DNA of 64,000 nucleotides from Uloborus plumipes (Eukaryota > Arthropoda > Arachnida > Araneae > Uloboridae), in contig JAXGGA010000083.1 in the NCBI GenBank assembly GCA_038373865.1, forward strand, positions 256,501-320,500, in the 5' to 3' direction. A program made the translations under genes and the position numbers. Below are positions 22,620 through 36,101 of the stretch, piece after piece. How positions within the stretch are numbered: position 1 is the stretch's first letter; every line of letters starts with the position of its first letter. The notes beneath the pieces were generated by a model. The model made no database searches. It was given only the letters and a program-made list of their open reading frames with translations, and was not told the DNA's origin.

Positions 22620-25600
22620 TTGCCACATAGCACCTGAGAAGGGTTAGGTTCTTCCCATGTCATCGGTGATATCATCTGTACGAAACTTTTAGTTCCTTTT
22701 TCTACTTCCAAGTTTTGGCAAACATTCTTTGATTCATGCTTAAATGTATAGTACGCTACGCTAATAAACCAGGATTCTGATTGTGGGAATGATTGCGTAA
22801 TTAATATTTATTAGAGTAATTGGATTTATGCAACGAACTTGGAGTTGAGTAAAATATGAACAGGGCAATGTATTTCAGTTTTTTAAGCCGCAAAAAAGAC
22901 CCTTCATATTTATTTGTACATTTGAAATAACGTCTTAATGTAATATTTAATCCGAAAGCAAAGGAAACACTATGTCCGGTTTATATATGCATACATGTTC
23001 ATATATCACATATATGCATACTCTTTCAAAAAAAGAAAAAGTCACTAACTTTTCTATTTGCCTGCGAACTTTTAAGTACTTATTGATAAATTGATTTTTA
23101 AAAAGTCTAGATTCTAGAATGATTTATGTGTTTAATATTTATTCTTTTAGCTTTACGTTTATGAAAAAATCTGACAACAAAACTAATGTTATTTTCTTTT
23201 GTCACCTGACAGTGTATCAGCGTTAAAAATATTCAGTACACTCAAACTAAATCTCAAGAACATGTCTCAAAGAATGCGAAAGTCGACGAATGTCTGAACT
23301 TTATTTAGGGCTCTTCTTTTTCTAATGCTTATGAGCTTCCAGGTCACTTGTCGACTTATTAAACCTTCACAAGTGAAGAAAAATTCTCGTTCACTAATTT
23401 ATTAATATATTAAATAAATTCTTTTACCCGAAGTGCTAAAATATTTTTCACCCATACGTGTCAACGTGGAAAGAATTTTTGTTCATGAAAACTTAACATG
23501 GGCACGTGAAGTTTACTTTTTCAGTCTTAGATTTTAACAATTTGTCAGTTTGTCATTCTACGTTTTTTATGATCCTATTGAATATTTTGAAAAGTGATGC
23601 ATTATTTTTGAATAAATAAAATTGCGGATTTATTTTATAGAATTTTCTATCATCGAGATGTGTATGAAGTTAGTCAAATTAATTTTTAAGGATAAAGTGT
23701 TTCCATCAGTTTTATTTTTGTTTGGAGAAAATCTTTAGATATCTATATATTACATATTTTAGATTCATAGATCAGTCTCAAACGACAGCCCTTTATTAGC
23801 AAGGTAAAAAAGTATCCTCAACGAAAGAATTGATTTGCAAATTGTATAATTATTGATCTGACCCCAGACTTGAGTTTAGGGTAATGCCTTTCACAAAGAG
23901 TATTCTAGTAAAAGAAAGTTAAACATCCTTTTGGAATCGTAAGAAACGCACGAAGACCGGTCAGTCATTATACATGCCACGTGACAAGTCTTAGCGGTAT
24001 TCTTTTGGCCTAATAATTCATTGGCCATCTTTGGTTGTCATTAGTTTGTGCATGTCGAATTGACCATATGCATGTTGAGTGAATTATATAAAACGTCCCC
24101 CCCCCCCCGTTTAAAGCGATACATAAAATTTTACTCCGTTGAAATTTGGTGGTGTGATGGAATGTCACGTGACAAGCAAGAAATTACACTATGATTGCGA
24201 CTAGGCTGCAGCTTTATTCTATCTGTATTGGATGTATGCTGTAAGGATAATAATACCTTTGGGTTGGAACCAAAACTGAACTTGGTCGTAATACCATCAT
24301 CACTGTCGCTGCTTTGATAAACGGGGGATAATCTCATTGTTTCCCAAGCTCAGATTTTATAATTGAAGGGGCAAGTGGATAAAGGAGATATGTGACGTTT
24401 GAATTTCGCTGGCTTACACAAATTCAAATCAGTGTATGTTCAATTGTGTTAACTCACATACACCGTATTTTTAATTTCTAGAAAAAGTTTTCAAAAAAAA
24501 AAAAGTATTAACTTAACACCTTCATCCATGGTAAAAAGGAAGTAAAACTAAGATTGTCACATATCACCTTTATCCACTTACCCCTTCAATTTCTTCCTAT
24601 TCAATGCACAGATGCGTTGAGTTTACCCAAAGTGAAAATCTCAAATGGCAATTTTCCTTCAAGTTGGTGTATGTAGAAAAGTTCATGAAACTTGATGACA
24701 TTTGCCGATTTTTTACTAACTTCGTCTAGTTTCCAAAAATGATGTCGACTTGGCGATATCTACTAAAATTTTTTACTAAGACCCAAGGTATGCTAAATGG
24801 TGCAGAGCAGGGAAAGTCAACATAGTTAGAGCATCTAAGATAATGCTTGATGAAAATTAATGCATTATAAACATTAAATTTATAAGATGAATCAAATTAA
24901 GTGCATAAAAAGTTCAATGATTTAGAAGAAGTTTAGTTAATATTCTTTGCTATTCTTAACTTCTTAACTATGATTTATTTACTCAGAAATTTTAAAATTT
25001 TTATGATTTGAGAGCACGTGAGTATAACTTGAACTTTAGCGAGAAAATTGAATATCTTAATAGCTTAATGATTTTTATAAATTCTAACTTCCGACCAACA
25101 CCAGTTTCGCTACTCTCACTTTGCGGAGTGCTGTTTTAGACGACTATGCAATAATGTCTGTTGCACATTTCGATGCGTTGACCATCGTAAAGGAAATTTA
25201 TGTCATCCAATGGTCCCAAACTTTATTGCATATAAATTTCCGGGACATAATTGTTTCGGTAAACGCTGCGGTATTGGCCGCTAATCTTCCTCCATTTGGC
25301 ATTATTATAATAGCCTGTGGAACTCTGAGATAGCGAAATAGTTAAGGAATAGCCATGCACTATATTTACTAAAGCCCAAGATTAAATTCCAAATTTTAAA
25401 TAATTACATTCTAAAAATAATCATAAATGATATGCTTTAGCGTACTTATTTGCTAATTTAATGTTGTAAACGAAAACAATAATGAGAAAAAGCTCAAATT
25501 TTGAAAAACAATGCTGACCCGTAATTCAGGGCTACAAGGAACCCTTTTTTCAAAACAGAAAGGAAAAGTGTATGAATTAAAAGAGACGTAAGAAAATTCT

Positions 25601-26520
25601 GCATTTTTTTTTTTTAATTTTTTTTAGGGCCCTGCTGCACATTGACGTAAAGCAGAAAAATAGAGCAGAAACGTAAAATGAATTAAATGGCTTTCCTATG
25701 GAAAGTACCCGGATTTTCGGTTTCTGCCTTCGGTTTCGGAGAAGGGTCCTTTAATGTTGATACTACATTTTGATATTAAAGTGTAGAAAAATCCATCGCT
25801 TCTGTTTTGGTGATTTTTTCTGGGGGGGGGGGGGCGGGGGGAGATAAAAATAAAGAATAATAATTCAGCATTAAAAAAAAGCAAATAAACGATCACATTC
25901 ACAGTTCACCGGTTTTATTTTTATTCTACTTTCGAATGAAACATCGGTGAAAATTGTTCCATATATTTATTCGCAAAACGTAATTCTCAAGATGATTCCT
26001 CTACCTTTTTCTTGCCATTTAGATCCCCCTCAGCAACTGTCTAGATTTGTTAACCTTCCCGGCACTTCCGTTGTCCAAATTCCGTCGAAACTCTTGTCGA
26101 CATTTTGCTGTTTCTTCCTGCCCAAAACAAATATGTTCTCCTTTTTTTATGACACCACCACCTCTTCCTTTTCTTCCATTCAGGAGACATTATTAAGTTA
26201 TTCAGTCCCGTTTCCTGTGCGAATTCCTTTCGGCCAGTAAAGTTCGCCTGATGGACTTATCCAGGGCTCTTCTGTAATGCATTCGTTATCTGTTGTCCGC
26301 TTCCTGAATTGGATCTTTTATTTCCCTGGAAGAATTTAATTCGGTTGTCAGTTGGCGGGTTCGATGGTTTTTACGAACCGGGACGTTCTTTAGCATGTTA
26401 TACGATGAGCATTACAGACTTATTGTATATGAAGAATGATTAGAAAATTGCATTGTCGTCATTTTTAGCTGCAATTAAAATGTATGTTGTGCCACTGACT
26501 TTTTTTAAAGTTATTTCAAG
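22620..26520. other. Long non-coding stretch
   Basis: No supported gene or bounded repeat in about 3.9 kb. Contains a poly-C tract near 24097 and a poly-G tract near 25823-25840. A 70-codon frame at 25121-25333 follows a weak 3' splice-like word but has no motif. Confidence 0.4.
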
Positions 26521-26618
26521 ATTAATATCGTTTTTATCTATTGTTCGATTATCCGCGATGATTTGATGATCCGCGGTTACCGTGCCACCGTGTTCTGCAG
26601 ATAATCGGGAGTTTACTG
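26521..26618 (-). mobile_element. Terminal fragment of a Tigger/pogo-like element
   Basis: Read on the minus strand from 26618, next to a TA, the sequence starts CAGTAAACTCCCGATTATC, then carries two further 'CGGATNATC/CGGATAATCG' words. CAGTA-type ends followed by GATTATC-CGCGG words are characteristic of pogo/Tigger (Tc1/mariner order) termini. No matching opposite end was found nearby, so this is a solo end or a decayed copy. Confidence 0.45.
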
Positions 26619-26620
26619 TA

Positions 26621-27618
26621 CTTGTCAAAGAAGGAATTAGAGCCATTTTTTAGAGATAGTTTTAGTTCTTTGGCGTGTTTCTTTTTTTAACTTTTCTAAT
26701 ACGACGAAAAATAAAAGGTTTTCCACGAAGATTAATCAATCCGTAGTTGTGTCTAAAATTGAGACGGAATATTTTTCTTTCTGTTGTATTCACCGCGAAA
26801 TTGCTATGAAAGTTGATATTAAACAATATGTGATTGCAGTAATTTTTCTTAATTCCGCGATGCATTCCACAATTTTATTAAATAACCGTTTAGAATTTTC
26901 ATAAAAACGTTGAAGGGGGGAAAAAATATCTGATCCAATTTTAGCTTCTGTTTTCTTGTCAACATATTAAAAGAAGTGAAGAAATGTTCGAGGACATGAC
27001 ACACTTTTTTTAAAAATCTTTTTTCCTTCTTGTGAAAAAAAAAAAAAAAAAAACCTTTAAAATTTAGATATTGAAATCACGTAACGTGAAACAGCATTAG
27101 TTTGGGTTGTAATAAGGTGAGAGAGAGAAAATACTTTATACATAATGCAGTTAAGAATACTTAATTAAGTTTTGGGAAGCTGGTTTTTACCAACTTAATC
27201 CCATTTTTTTCATCCTTTCATTTTCCGCCCTAAAACTAAACCACGTTTTAATGAAATGTTTAATTAAATGCTTACGCATATATAAAAAATGTAACCCATT
27301 CCAAGCGTAAATTTATTATCGCTTAACTTTAAATTCCTGCGGTTTAGAATTCATTATTTTTTTTTACATTTATTATGTAGTTTTTATAATTCATGTGTAA
27401 AGAGGGTTGCATCCTGTCCGAAACAGCAAAATTTCGAGTGAAAAAAATATTTTAAAAAATAAACTGCTGTAAATTATAAACGAAGAGTGTTATAAAATTC
27501 AACAACTTTATAAGGTATAGTAATAGGTATTCTTTGGAATAAATAATCACTAATTTTCAAAAGTTGTGAACTGGCCGTTAAAGTAAAATTTTTAATTTTA
27601 ATTAGTATTATCGTTTGG
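26621..27618. other. Non-coding stretch
   Basis: No supported gene. Contains a 20-base poly-A tract near 27036-27054. Confidence 0.4.
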
Positions 27619-28769
27619 CATATTAGTCCAGTCTAATTAGACATTAAAATCGCAAATCGCGATGCAGTTCTGAATTTTTAATATGTTGTTTGGGTCACTC
27701 AGGGTAGTGTAAATCTAAGTTTGCACCTTTCTAAAACCTGTGCTCGCTGCGAAACTCGCGTAAAACTGAAATTTTCGAACTTTTTTCAGTTTTTCATTTA
27801 TAACTCCTAAACTATGCAACTTTTGATTATACATGTCGCAACCATTTTGAAGAACACTAAATTTGCAATAATTTAAACTCAAGTCAGGCTCTGTAGGACT
27901 AATAGTTTAGGAGTGATTGTACTTCGAAAATTGGTGATTTTTTGCGAAAAGTGGAAAAATAATGCTTCGATCATATTTTGGACCAAATATCAAACTAAAT
28001 TCCTATTCTACGAAGCACAAAATGGACATGTAATTACAGTAAGTTTAATCAGCTTTCATTCAAGCCTAAACAGCAGTCTGTGGGCTCAATATTTCATTTA
28101 CAATCGCAAAATAACAAATATTTAAAATTTTTAATTTTTTTGAGAAATGGGCAAAATCGTTTCCTGATAAGAATAGGTGGGCAGCAGACAATAAAAAAAT
28201 GCGTAGAATTGTATTAAAAAAGTAACACTATATTAAATATTATTTTAAAAATTAAAAAAAAAAACTTTACTGTTCATTTTCACTCATTTTTTTACTATGT
28301 TTATGATGGTTCTTATTGGCTGCGGTCTTACCCTGACTTTTTTCAGATTTTCCTCTATTACTCCTGAACTATGCAACTTTTGATGATACGTGTGCAAACC
28401 CATTTTGAAGAACACTAAGTCTGCAACAAATTGAAGCTCAAGTGGCGTTCTGTAGGACGAATAGTTCAGGAGATATCGTACTTCAAACATTTGTCATTTT
28501 TTGCGAAAAATTAAAAAAAAAATGCTTTGATCATATTTTGAGCCAAATATCGACATAAATTCTTATTCTACAAAACAAAAGATGGACATTTAATTACGGT
28601 ACATCTAATAAGCTTTCATTTAAGCCTGAAAAAAAGTTTGTAGGTTCAATATTTCATTTATAATTGTAAAAATACAAATGTTCGGAAATTTTGATTTTTT
28701 TTGAGAAATGAGAAAAATTGTTTTCTAATAAGAATAGAGAGCACGGAACAACAGAAAAATGCATAGAGC

Positions 28770-30245
28770 CAAGCACGTATCCAGAACTTTGTTTAGGGGG
28801 GGGGGGTCCAAGGTCACGAAAGATAAATCAGAAGTATTAATTGTTTGTTACATTAGCACTAATTAAATTAAAACTATAATAATTATTAATATATAATGTT
28901 TAACTTAAAATGTAATTAATTAATTAAAATTGATAATGAAATTAAGTATAATTAATTTTAAAAAATGCGGTAGTAAATTAATTTTTGGCAATTAATAACA
29001 GTCATCCATACAAAAATTCTAAATGTGAAGAAAAAAAAAATGCATCATATCTCATTTCATTCGCTGAAACATTTATGTTTATGCTTCGAAAAAGAGTGGT
29101 ATATAATTCCTTCGAAGAAAAATTTCACAATAAAAGAAAATCAGAAGACAAATACTTTTCCGGGAATTATTAGGAAAAATGTTGCTAATACTTCAACAAA
29201 ATATTAAACTTGGTAATATATTTCAAAAAAAAAAAATGTATATATTTATGTTCATTTTGTTGCCACCCCCCCCCCTCCGCCTCCCCAACTAACTAATCTA
29301 TAGAATCGAATGCACAGCTGTATGAATTCTATTATAATGTAATTCTAAACCCTTGTTCGATTTGAACAAGACTTCATACAAAATTCAACTATGCTCTGGA
29401 CGATAATATTTGCAAGGTTTTACTTTCAAACATTGAATTAATTTTCTTTATTTAAGTTTATAAAATTCTTTCGACAATACGAAATAGAATCTCCAAACTT
29501 ACCCATTTTCTAATTTTTTCATTTAAAAGCTTGAACAAACACAGTTTAATTGGAGAAATTATTCACCACTTGCGAAGCAGAATCCGAAATTTCGAAAAAA
29601 ACGGTGGGAGAAAAAAGACGGCTTATATAATAATATATAGATATAATTGATTATGCCCGCTAATTAAAATCGTAAAACTATGTAAATTAGTCGAACACAA
29701 GGCCTAAAAAATTACGAATTTATCGATATCTCGTTCGATGATCATTTCACTGGCGTTCGGGAACAGTTATACTGACTTACATACATAAATAGATATAATC
29801 TACGTACATGGTTTTTTAGTAATATGAAATCGTCAAATTTTTTAAAAAATCTGTAAATTTTCTGCACAGGTTTTACTTAGAAGTAGATCTAATTTTCCCG
29901 TAAATGACGCTGATTTGACTCAAACTCGGCATTTTCGCAGGAAAATTTGATTATTTAGCAAATTTCTACATGAAATCTGCAGAAATTTTGCAGATTTCTG
30001 TGAAATTTCTTCATTAATTTGAAGATACTGCAGAAAATTTGCAGAATCATTTGGAGGTTCTCGCGTTCTGAATTGACTTGGAAGTTAAAAACTTTTCAAT
30101 TAATGGGAATACTTAAAGGAAAAAAGCACCTTCTGTCTTGGTTATGGTTTTTTGAGGTAAGTGATGAGAACTGTGATAAAAGACATCCGGTTTGGGGGGG
30201 GGGTCCGGACTCCCTGGACCCCCCCCCCCTTTAAATACGTCCTTG
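28770..30245. mobile_element. hAT-type MITE nested in the fold-back arm
   Basis: The left end is CAAGCACGTATCCAG and the right end in reverse complement is CAAGGACGTATTTAAAGG. Both are followed inward by a poly-G run and GTCC. A perfect 8-bp duplication CATAGAGC lies at 28762-28769 and 30246-30253. The inverted partner arm near 30680 carries the uninterrupted site (in reverse complement GCGTAGAGCTGTATAAAAAG), which confirms the insertion point. The 1476-bp element is AT-rich and has no transposase. Small frames at 28985-29207 and 30019-30234 are not convincing genes. Confidence 0.9.
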
Positions 30246-30377
30246 CATAGAGCTGTATAAAAAGGGTAACACTGCATTAAAATATTATTTTCATAATTAA
30301 AAAAAAAACATTATAGGTTAATTTAGCTCAATGCTTTTTTTTTTTCCTTTTGTGGATCTTTATTAGTTGTGGTCTTA

Positions 30378-30545
30378 TTGCGAAGTTGCAGAAAAAGGTG
30401 TTTTGGATCCAGATGTTCATTTAAATACGGAAAGAGTTGTTACAACTTCCTTGCCATTCCAGTTCTCGAAGATGAAGAAAATACACAAACATCTTGAGAC
30501 AGAACAAAGACCACATTCTTTTCCTGCAGCTTAAGCTATAAGACC
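30378..30545. other. Loop (centre) of the fold-back element
   Basis: The only unpaired part of the 27.6-31.9 kb palindrome, bounded by GTTGTGGTCTTAT on the left and ATAAGACCACAGC on the right. It contains no frame of note. Confidence 0.5.
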
Positions 30546-31960
30546 ACAGCTAATAACCCCCCCCCCCCCAAAAAAAAAAAAAAACCATTGAGCTAAATTA
30601 ACCTGTAAGGTTTTTTTTTTTTTTTTTTCAATTATGAAAATAATAATATTTTAATGCAGTGTTACCCTTTTTATACAGCTCTACGCATTTTTCTGTTGTC
30701 CAGTGCTCTCCTATTCTTATTAGAAAGCAATTTTTCTCATTTCTCAAAAAAAAAATTTCAATTTCCCAAAATTTGTTTTTTCTCAAATGTAAATGAAATA
30801 TTGAACCTACAGACTTCTTTTTAGGCTTAAATGAAAGCTGATTAGATGTACTGTAATTAAATGTACATTTTGTCTTGTAGAATAATAATTTATGTTGATA
30901 TTTGGTTTAAAATATGAAAAAAGAATTTTTTTTTTCATGTTTCGCAAAAAATTAAAAATTGTTGACGTACGATACCTCCTAAACTATTCGTTCTACAGAA
31001 CTCCACTTGAGCTTAAATTGTTCCAAATTTCGTGTTTTCTTCAAAATGGGTTTGCACACGTATCATCAAAAGTTGTATAGTTCAGGAGTGATGGGAGAAA
31101 ATCTGAAAACAGTCGGGATAAGACCACAGCCAACAAGAACCATTATAAAAATAGCAGAAAAATGAGTGAAACTGACCTGTAAAGTGTGTTTTTAATTTTT
31201 AAAATAACATTTTAATACAGTGTTACTCTTTTAATACCCTTCTACACATTTTTTTGCTGTCTACTGCCCCCCTATTCTTATTAGGAAACGATTTTGCTTA
31301 TTTTCTCAAAATTTTAAATATTTAATTTTCGCTATTGTAAATGAAATATCGAACCTACAGACTTCTGTTTGGGCTTGAATGAAAGCTGATTAAATGTACT
31401 GTAATTGCATGTCCATTTTTTGTCTTGTAGAATAGGAATTTATGTTGATATTTGGTCCAAAATATGATCGAAGCATAATTTTTTCACTTTTCGCAAAAAA
31501 AACTCCATTTTTTGAAGTACGATATCTCCTAAACCATTCGTCCTATCGAACTCAACTCCAGCTTAAATTTTTGCAAATTTAGTGTTCTTTAAAATGGCTT
31601 CACATGTATCATCAAAAGTTTCATAGTTTAGGAGTTATAAAGGAAAAACTGAAAAATGTCCGAAAATTTTATTTATTTATTTATTTATTTATTAATTATT
31701 AAAAAGAGACAAAATTAACATTCAATAGACTTAAAATTTTGCAGTTTTTCGCGAGTTTCGCAGCGAGCACAGGTTTTAGAAAGGTGCAAACTTAGATTTA
31801 CACAACTCTAAGGGACCCAAACAACATATTAAAAATTCAGAACTACATCTCGATTTGCGATTTTAGCTCTTTTTTTTTTTTTGTATAAATTGACTGGACT
31901 ATATGTTCAAATGAATAAAATATGAATTAGTGGATTTCCATTCAGGCGACTCATTGAAAC

Positions 31961-32118
31961 CAGGCCCGTCATTTCAAGTTTTAGCAGGAGGGGGGGGGGG
32001 GGCTCAAGGGGTGGAAACACAATGCAATTTCCACGGAAAATAACAAAAACATGGAAATACATTGGTTTCTCAAAGACGGGGGGGGGGGGGGCAATTCACC
32101 CCCTAAATAACGAACCTG
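31961..32118. mobile_element. Short hAT-type MITE
   Basis: Left terminus CAGGCCCGTCATTT and right terminus, in reverse complement, CAGGTTCGTTATTT. A perfect 8-bp target duplication ATTGAAAC lies at 31953-31960 and 32119-32126. Two internal poly-G tracts. At 158 bp it is among the smallest elements in the window and lies 55 bp outside the fold-back element. Confidence 0.88.
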
Positions 32119-32126
32119 ATTGAAAC

Positions 32127-33118
32127 TAATTCTTAATTTCGTGCTATTAATAGTGCAAATTTTTCCATAAATAGTGTTAAACTTAATACAATTACCTGAA
32201 TAATTCTCGTTAACAAATCAATGTCCATTCAGTTCTTTTTGGTTCCCGAAGCGAGCACTTTTCTAAGTTTGCGCTGTCAACTTTCGATTATCCGCGATTC
32301 CAAAAATCAACTTTTCACATAATATGAATATTGTTTGTAGTTATAAAATTAATCCTCAAAGCTCAGAAATTTAATGGTTTCTTTCCTGTTAAGTTTCTTG
32401 CGAATGGATTTTTAAAAATTTTATCTTATCTCATTATTCTAAAAGAAATCTTCTGCAATTTCTAAATTTATCGCCTGTGTAATTTCTCACCGCACAAACC
32501 TCCCCGTAATGCCTCCGTCATCATTTCACCTCCAGCCCTGCTAATCCCGGCTCTTTCTTTTATTAGCCGGAAAAAAAGGAATCTTTCTTTAACTACTGCC
32601 CTCCATAATGGATCCGTGTTAATTCTATTGAATTATTTCCACTCCAGTCGCCATTCGTTCTACCCTTTTAAACTGAAGTGAAGTAAATGACGAAAAATGC
32701 TTCCAGATTTTCTTTTTCTTTTGCTAAAGGCCCTCTTATGCCGTCTGGTAATAACGTTCTGCAGAAAGAAGAAAAAGGGGCATCGGAAATTCTAGTATTT
32801 GGACATCGCCCACGTACGTCCCTGGGTTTTCTGAAGCGTGAGGGGAAAAAGCATCCGTGCATGAGGGTGGAGTGCTCGTGATTTTCTTTCCTGTCACCCC
32901 CCCCCCCCTCGCACATGTATATGTGGTAGTAGATAAATCTTGTCAAGAATCAATAACTTTATGTCAGTTTGTATGTAATAGATTGATTCTGCCGATTTAA
33001 CCATTTGCGTCCGAGCATAGGGAAGGGATTAGAGTTGAAAGAAAGCCTTCATCAGCGAAAAATGATTCGAAAAAATAGCGGAAGGTTATGGTTTTCTTTT
33101 AATTCCTGGACATTACCG
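32127..33118. other. Non-coding stretch with a Tigger-like word
   Basis: No supported gene. TTCGATTATCCGCGATT at about 32282-32298 repeats the word found in the pogo/Tigger-like end at 26544-26559, so it is probably a decayed relative. A poly-C tract lies near 32897-32907. Confidence 0.35.
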
Positions 33119-33510
33119 ATTATTTACTACTACTTTAATTCCATGTGATGCTTAAGAGTTAGTACTGTCCGTCTATGAAAGCAGCGCCTAGCATTCGGAA
33201 ACCATTCCACTTAAAAAAGGGGTGATGGTTTGTGAATGGGAACTTTCCGAAGTTTTCAATTTAAAACTTGCATCTCTGCTATCCTTTTGACACATTCACC
33301 TGAGCTTTGTATTTGAAATTTGCATCGTTCTACTTTGTTTCATACGGCTCAAAATGCTTATTATTATTCTTTCCTTTATTGTTATCTTACCTATCACCCT
33401 TATTTTGGTCGGATCAGAGAAGACCTGACGCATGCGTAAATACGCGGAAGGTTTTACCAAAGAAAATCAGACAGTAGCTTCGAACTTTGCTGAAGGGAAA
33501 GATCCGCGTT
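33119..33510 (+). repeat. Left arm of a long inverted repeat (pairs with 38012-38385)
   Basis: Matches the reverse complement of 38012-38385 over roughly 370 bp with moderate divergence. Shared words include ATTATTTACT at the outer edge, ACTGTCCGTC, TTCAATTTAAAACTTGCAT, GATCAGAGAAGACCTGACGC and CGTAAATACGC. The two arms enclose about 4.5 kb and could be the terminal repeats of a MULE-like or other long-TIR element. No target duplication could be read. Confidence 0.6.
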
Positions 33511-36101
33511 TTGCCTTCTGTTGCGATGTTCTGTTGAAGAGAACATTCCCTTATGGAATAGCGAGGAAAAACTCCGGGAAGACGTGTTTTTTCACTGTCA
33601 CGTAACAGTTCTGCTTACTTTCCTGAACCCGATTGTTCGTTGCCGACCAATGTTTGCTGTTGGTTTAAAATGCAGAGAAGTTATATGATGAGCTCTAGCG
33701 TGCGTGCTCCTTTATCTGCAAGTCAGAAATTAATTGTTGACATTAGCGACGTGCCGAATCGTGAATAATGTAAATCTGCGTATACGGATCATTAGTGTTT
33801 AGATCCGCTAATACGGATACGGATCTTAACATTTTTACCCATCCCGGTATAAAATTTGTGTACGGAAGGTATTCCCTCGCGGGTAGATCCACAACTTATG
33901 TACAAAATCTATCCAAAGCGAAAGCATCATTAAGAATATGATTTATTCGTGAAAAAAGAAATTCTAAAAAAGTGCGGGAGAGTCGGTAGAAATGCGACAG
34001 CGAGAGGATGAGACAGCGCTGCGTTCCTACTGAAGCATAATGCGAAAAAAGATTTCTAGACTGTTCATGTTCGTTAGGCGCAGCAGCTTTAGACTCTCAC
34101 TGCTACGTCTACTGAATCAAACTAAAATTACCTTTTCATTTTATTTCGATAGAAATATTTCTTCACGTTTTATTTTGCATAAATATAGCACTGACCCATT
34201 CCTCCCGACTACAAACGGTAAACAGAGAATTTTGTTATACTTTCTTTCTTTCTTTCTTTATTATTTTTTTGAAGAATGTCTAAGAAGTCCAAAAGATCTT
34301 CATGCAAAAAAAAGTAGAAATCTAAATATAATTAAATTCCGAAAAGGTGCAGTCCCCCTCCTTCCTTCAAGTTGTTTGTATTTTTCTATAGAGTAAAATC
34401 TTTCGAAATTATCTTTTAATATATATCTGGCATGTAAAACGTGATCTATACGTAGACGCAAAGTTCCAGGTGAAAAATTATATGATTTGTTTGATTGATT
34501 TAAAAATACGCAACGATTTGATGACTGCAAAGAGATGGCGAAAAAACTGCAAAATAATTTTTTTCATCTTTGAAAACATGTTAAATGTCTTTACTTTTGA
34601 AAAGGTAATTAGGATTGCTGATCTGAAGAGAGAAAGCCAGAAAAAAAATCTTATTTTTCTAATCTAATTAAAAGGTACTTTCGCAGAAAATTTTCATTCT
34701 TACGTTTTGTCACTTTTTTTTTAATCTTGGAGAAAATGTGTTGGCTGGCAACATATTAATGTCATTTTGATATTAATTTATGTTTCAACTTTTACTTTAA
34801 TATTATCTCTTTTCCAAAAAAAAAAAAAAAAAAAAAAACGGAAGAGAAAGTAAAGGGAAGAAGAGGGAAAAAAAATCATTTTCGTTTTTGTTTGTTCACT
34901 CAGCAATGGAGCTGCGTTGATGGATTATTATTCAGAGAAAAAGTTCTCATTGTTTCACCTGTTTCCTCAATTTAAATTCGGAGAGGGGAGGAGGGGTGGG
35001 GGATGAGAGGGGTTGAATCAGGACGAAAAATTGCCAGGTTTTATTTTATACACTTCATAAAACTTGTGAATTAACTATGATTGGTGTTGTTTGTTTTCGG
35101 CGGAATTTAATCTTTTTTTCTTCGAAAATTTTTTGTTAAAAAATCCGACTTAAGTAAATGTTTGCGTAGTTAACTATTTTCAAGATCCCATTTTAATTCT
35201 TAATTGCTTTTTATTTGGTGGGAAAAAAAACTGGAGTTGAAAAAAAAAAAATACTGAATCTGTGTAAATTCTGCCAGGTAAATTAAATTCATTTTTTTTT
35301 TAGATTTCGGACGCTATTTAATGCATTTGGATATTATCACATTTATATTTTGAAGCAAGTTGTTTGAGAGTAATTTTAAAATATTTTTTGTGTCCTGTTT
35401 TATAAGTTTCCATTTAAATATTTTATCTTTTTAATACTTTTCTTTTGAACGTTGGTTCATTTCTTTTACTTTGTTTTTCAGTTTGCTTTTGTTTTATTAA
35501 TTTTTTGTGTGAAATTTAGTTGAAAAATCTTAACCAGGGATGCTCGCTTAACATATTATGACTTAGCGGAGTAATTTCAACGTTTAATATTTTCTTCTTT
35601 TTGTCGAAGCAGAAAAAACATGTTTCTTTTAACATTTTTTGCTACATGATAAACATAGTAATTAAAATAATTTATTTAAAAAAGTCATTAAACTAAGATG
35701 TGTATATAGTGACTGAAAAATATTGTTAAATATTATGAGCCGTAAAATTTTTGACGCCAGCGAAATTTTTTTTCCAACTTAATAAGAGAATTCATTGCAA
35801 CATAGCTTGACCTAATTGCCAAGGTATTTTTTTCAGTCGCCTTGGATTTATCGCTTACTAAATGAAACTGAAACAAATTATTTGGCTTATTGACTTTCTC
35901 TTCCTAAATGATACAAATATCTCGACAATTCAGCTTTTTTGGCTGAAAAATTATGATTCTTTCCAATTAAATTACGAAATTTTATTATAGTTTGATAAAA
36001 TATTTTTGCATTGAGCTTGATTAAAAATTTTGTGCAATTCTAGTTTAATCATAAGCCATTATGATAAAGTTAAAATTTGTTTATTTCCTCTTTGTTTGTA
36101 G
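33511..36101. other. Interior of the long inverted repeat, non-coding
   Basis: No supported gene. Two frames around 34040-34667 lack motifs. Contains a (CTTT)n tract near 34230-34258 and a poly-A tract near 34817-34838. It may be the body of the element bounded by the inverted arms at 33.1 and 38.4 kb, or host DNA caught between two repeat copies. Confidence 0.4.

Larger units (their letters stand above)
27619..31905. mobile_element. Fold-back-like transposon with tandem-repeat arms
   Basis: The left end CATATTAGTCCAGTC (27619) is matched in reverse complement by the right end CATATAGTCCAGTC (31905). The arms stay inverted over about 1.3 kb each, around a loop of roughly 170 bp (about 30378-30545). 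Each arm is a tandem array of units of about 0.5 kb: the words 'ctcctaaactatgcaac', 'gatcatattttg' and 'caatatttcattta' recur in units starting near 27770 and 28330 and, inverted, near 31120 and 31680. Long inverted arms made of direct repeats define fold-back (FB/Galileo-like) elements. The left arm is split by a younger hAT MITE. No transposase frame is present, and no clear target duplication was found. Confidence 0.75.

Noticed and set aside
34040..34396. Longest frame in the window (118 codons, + strand)
   Set aside because: It passes through a CTTT microsatellite and AT-rich text, and shows no domain or splice context.
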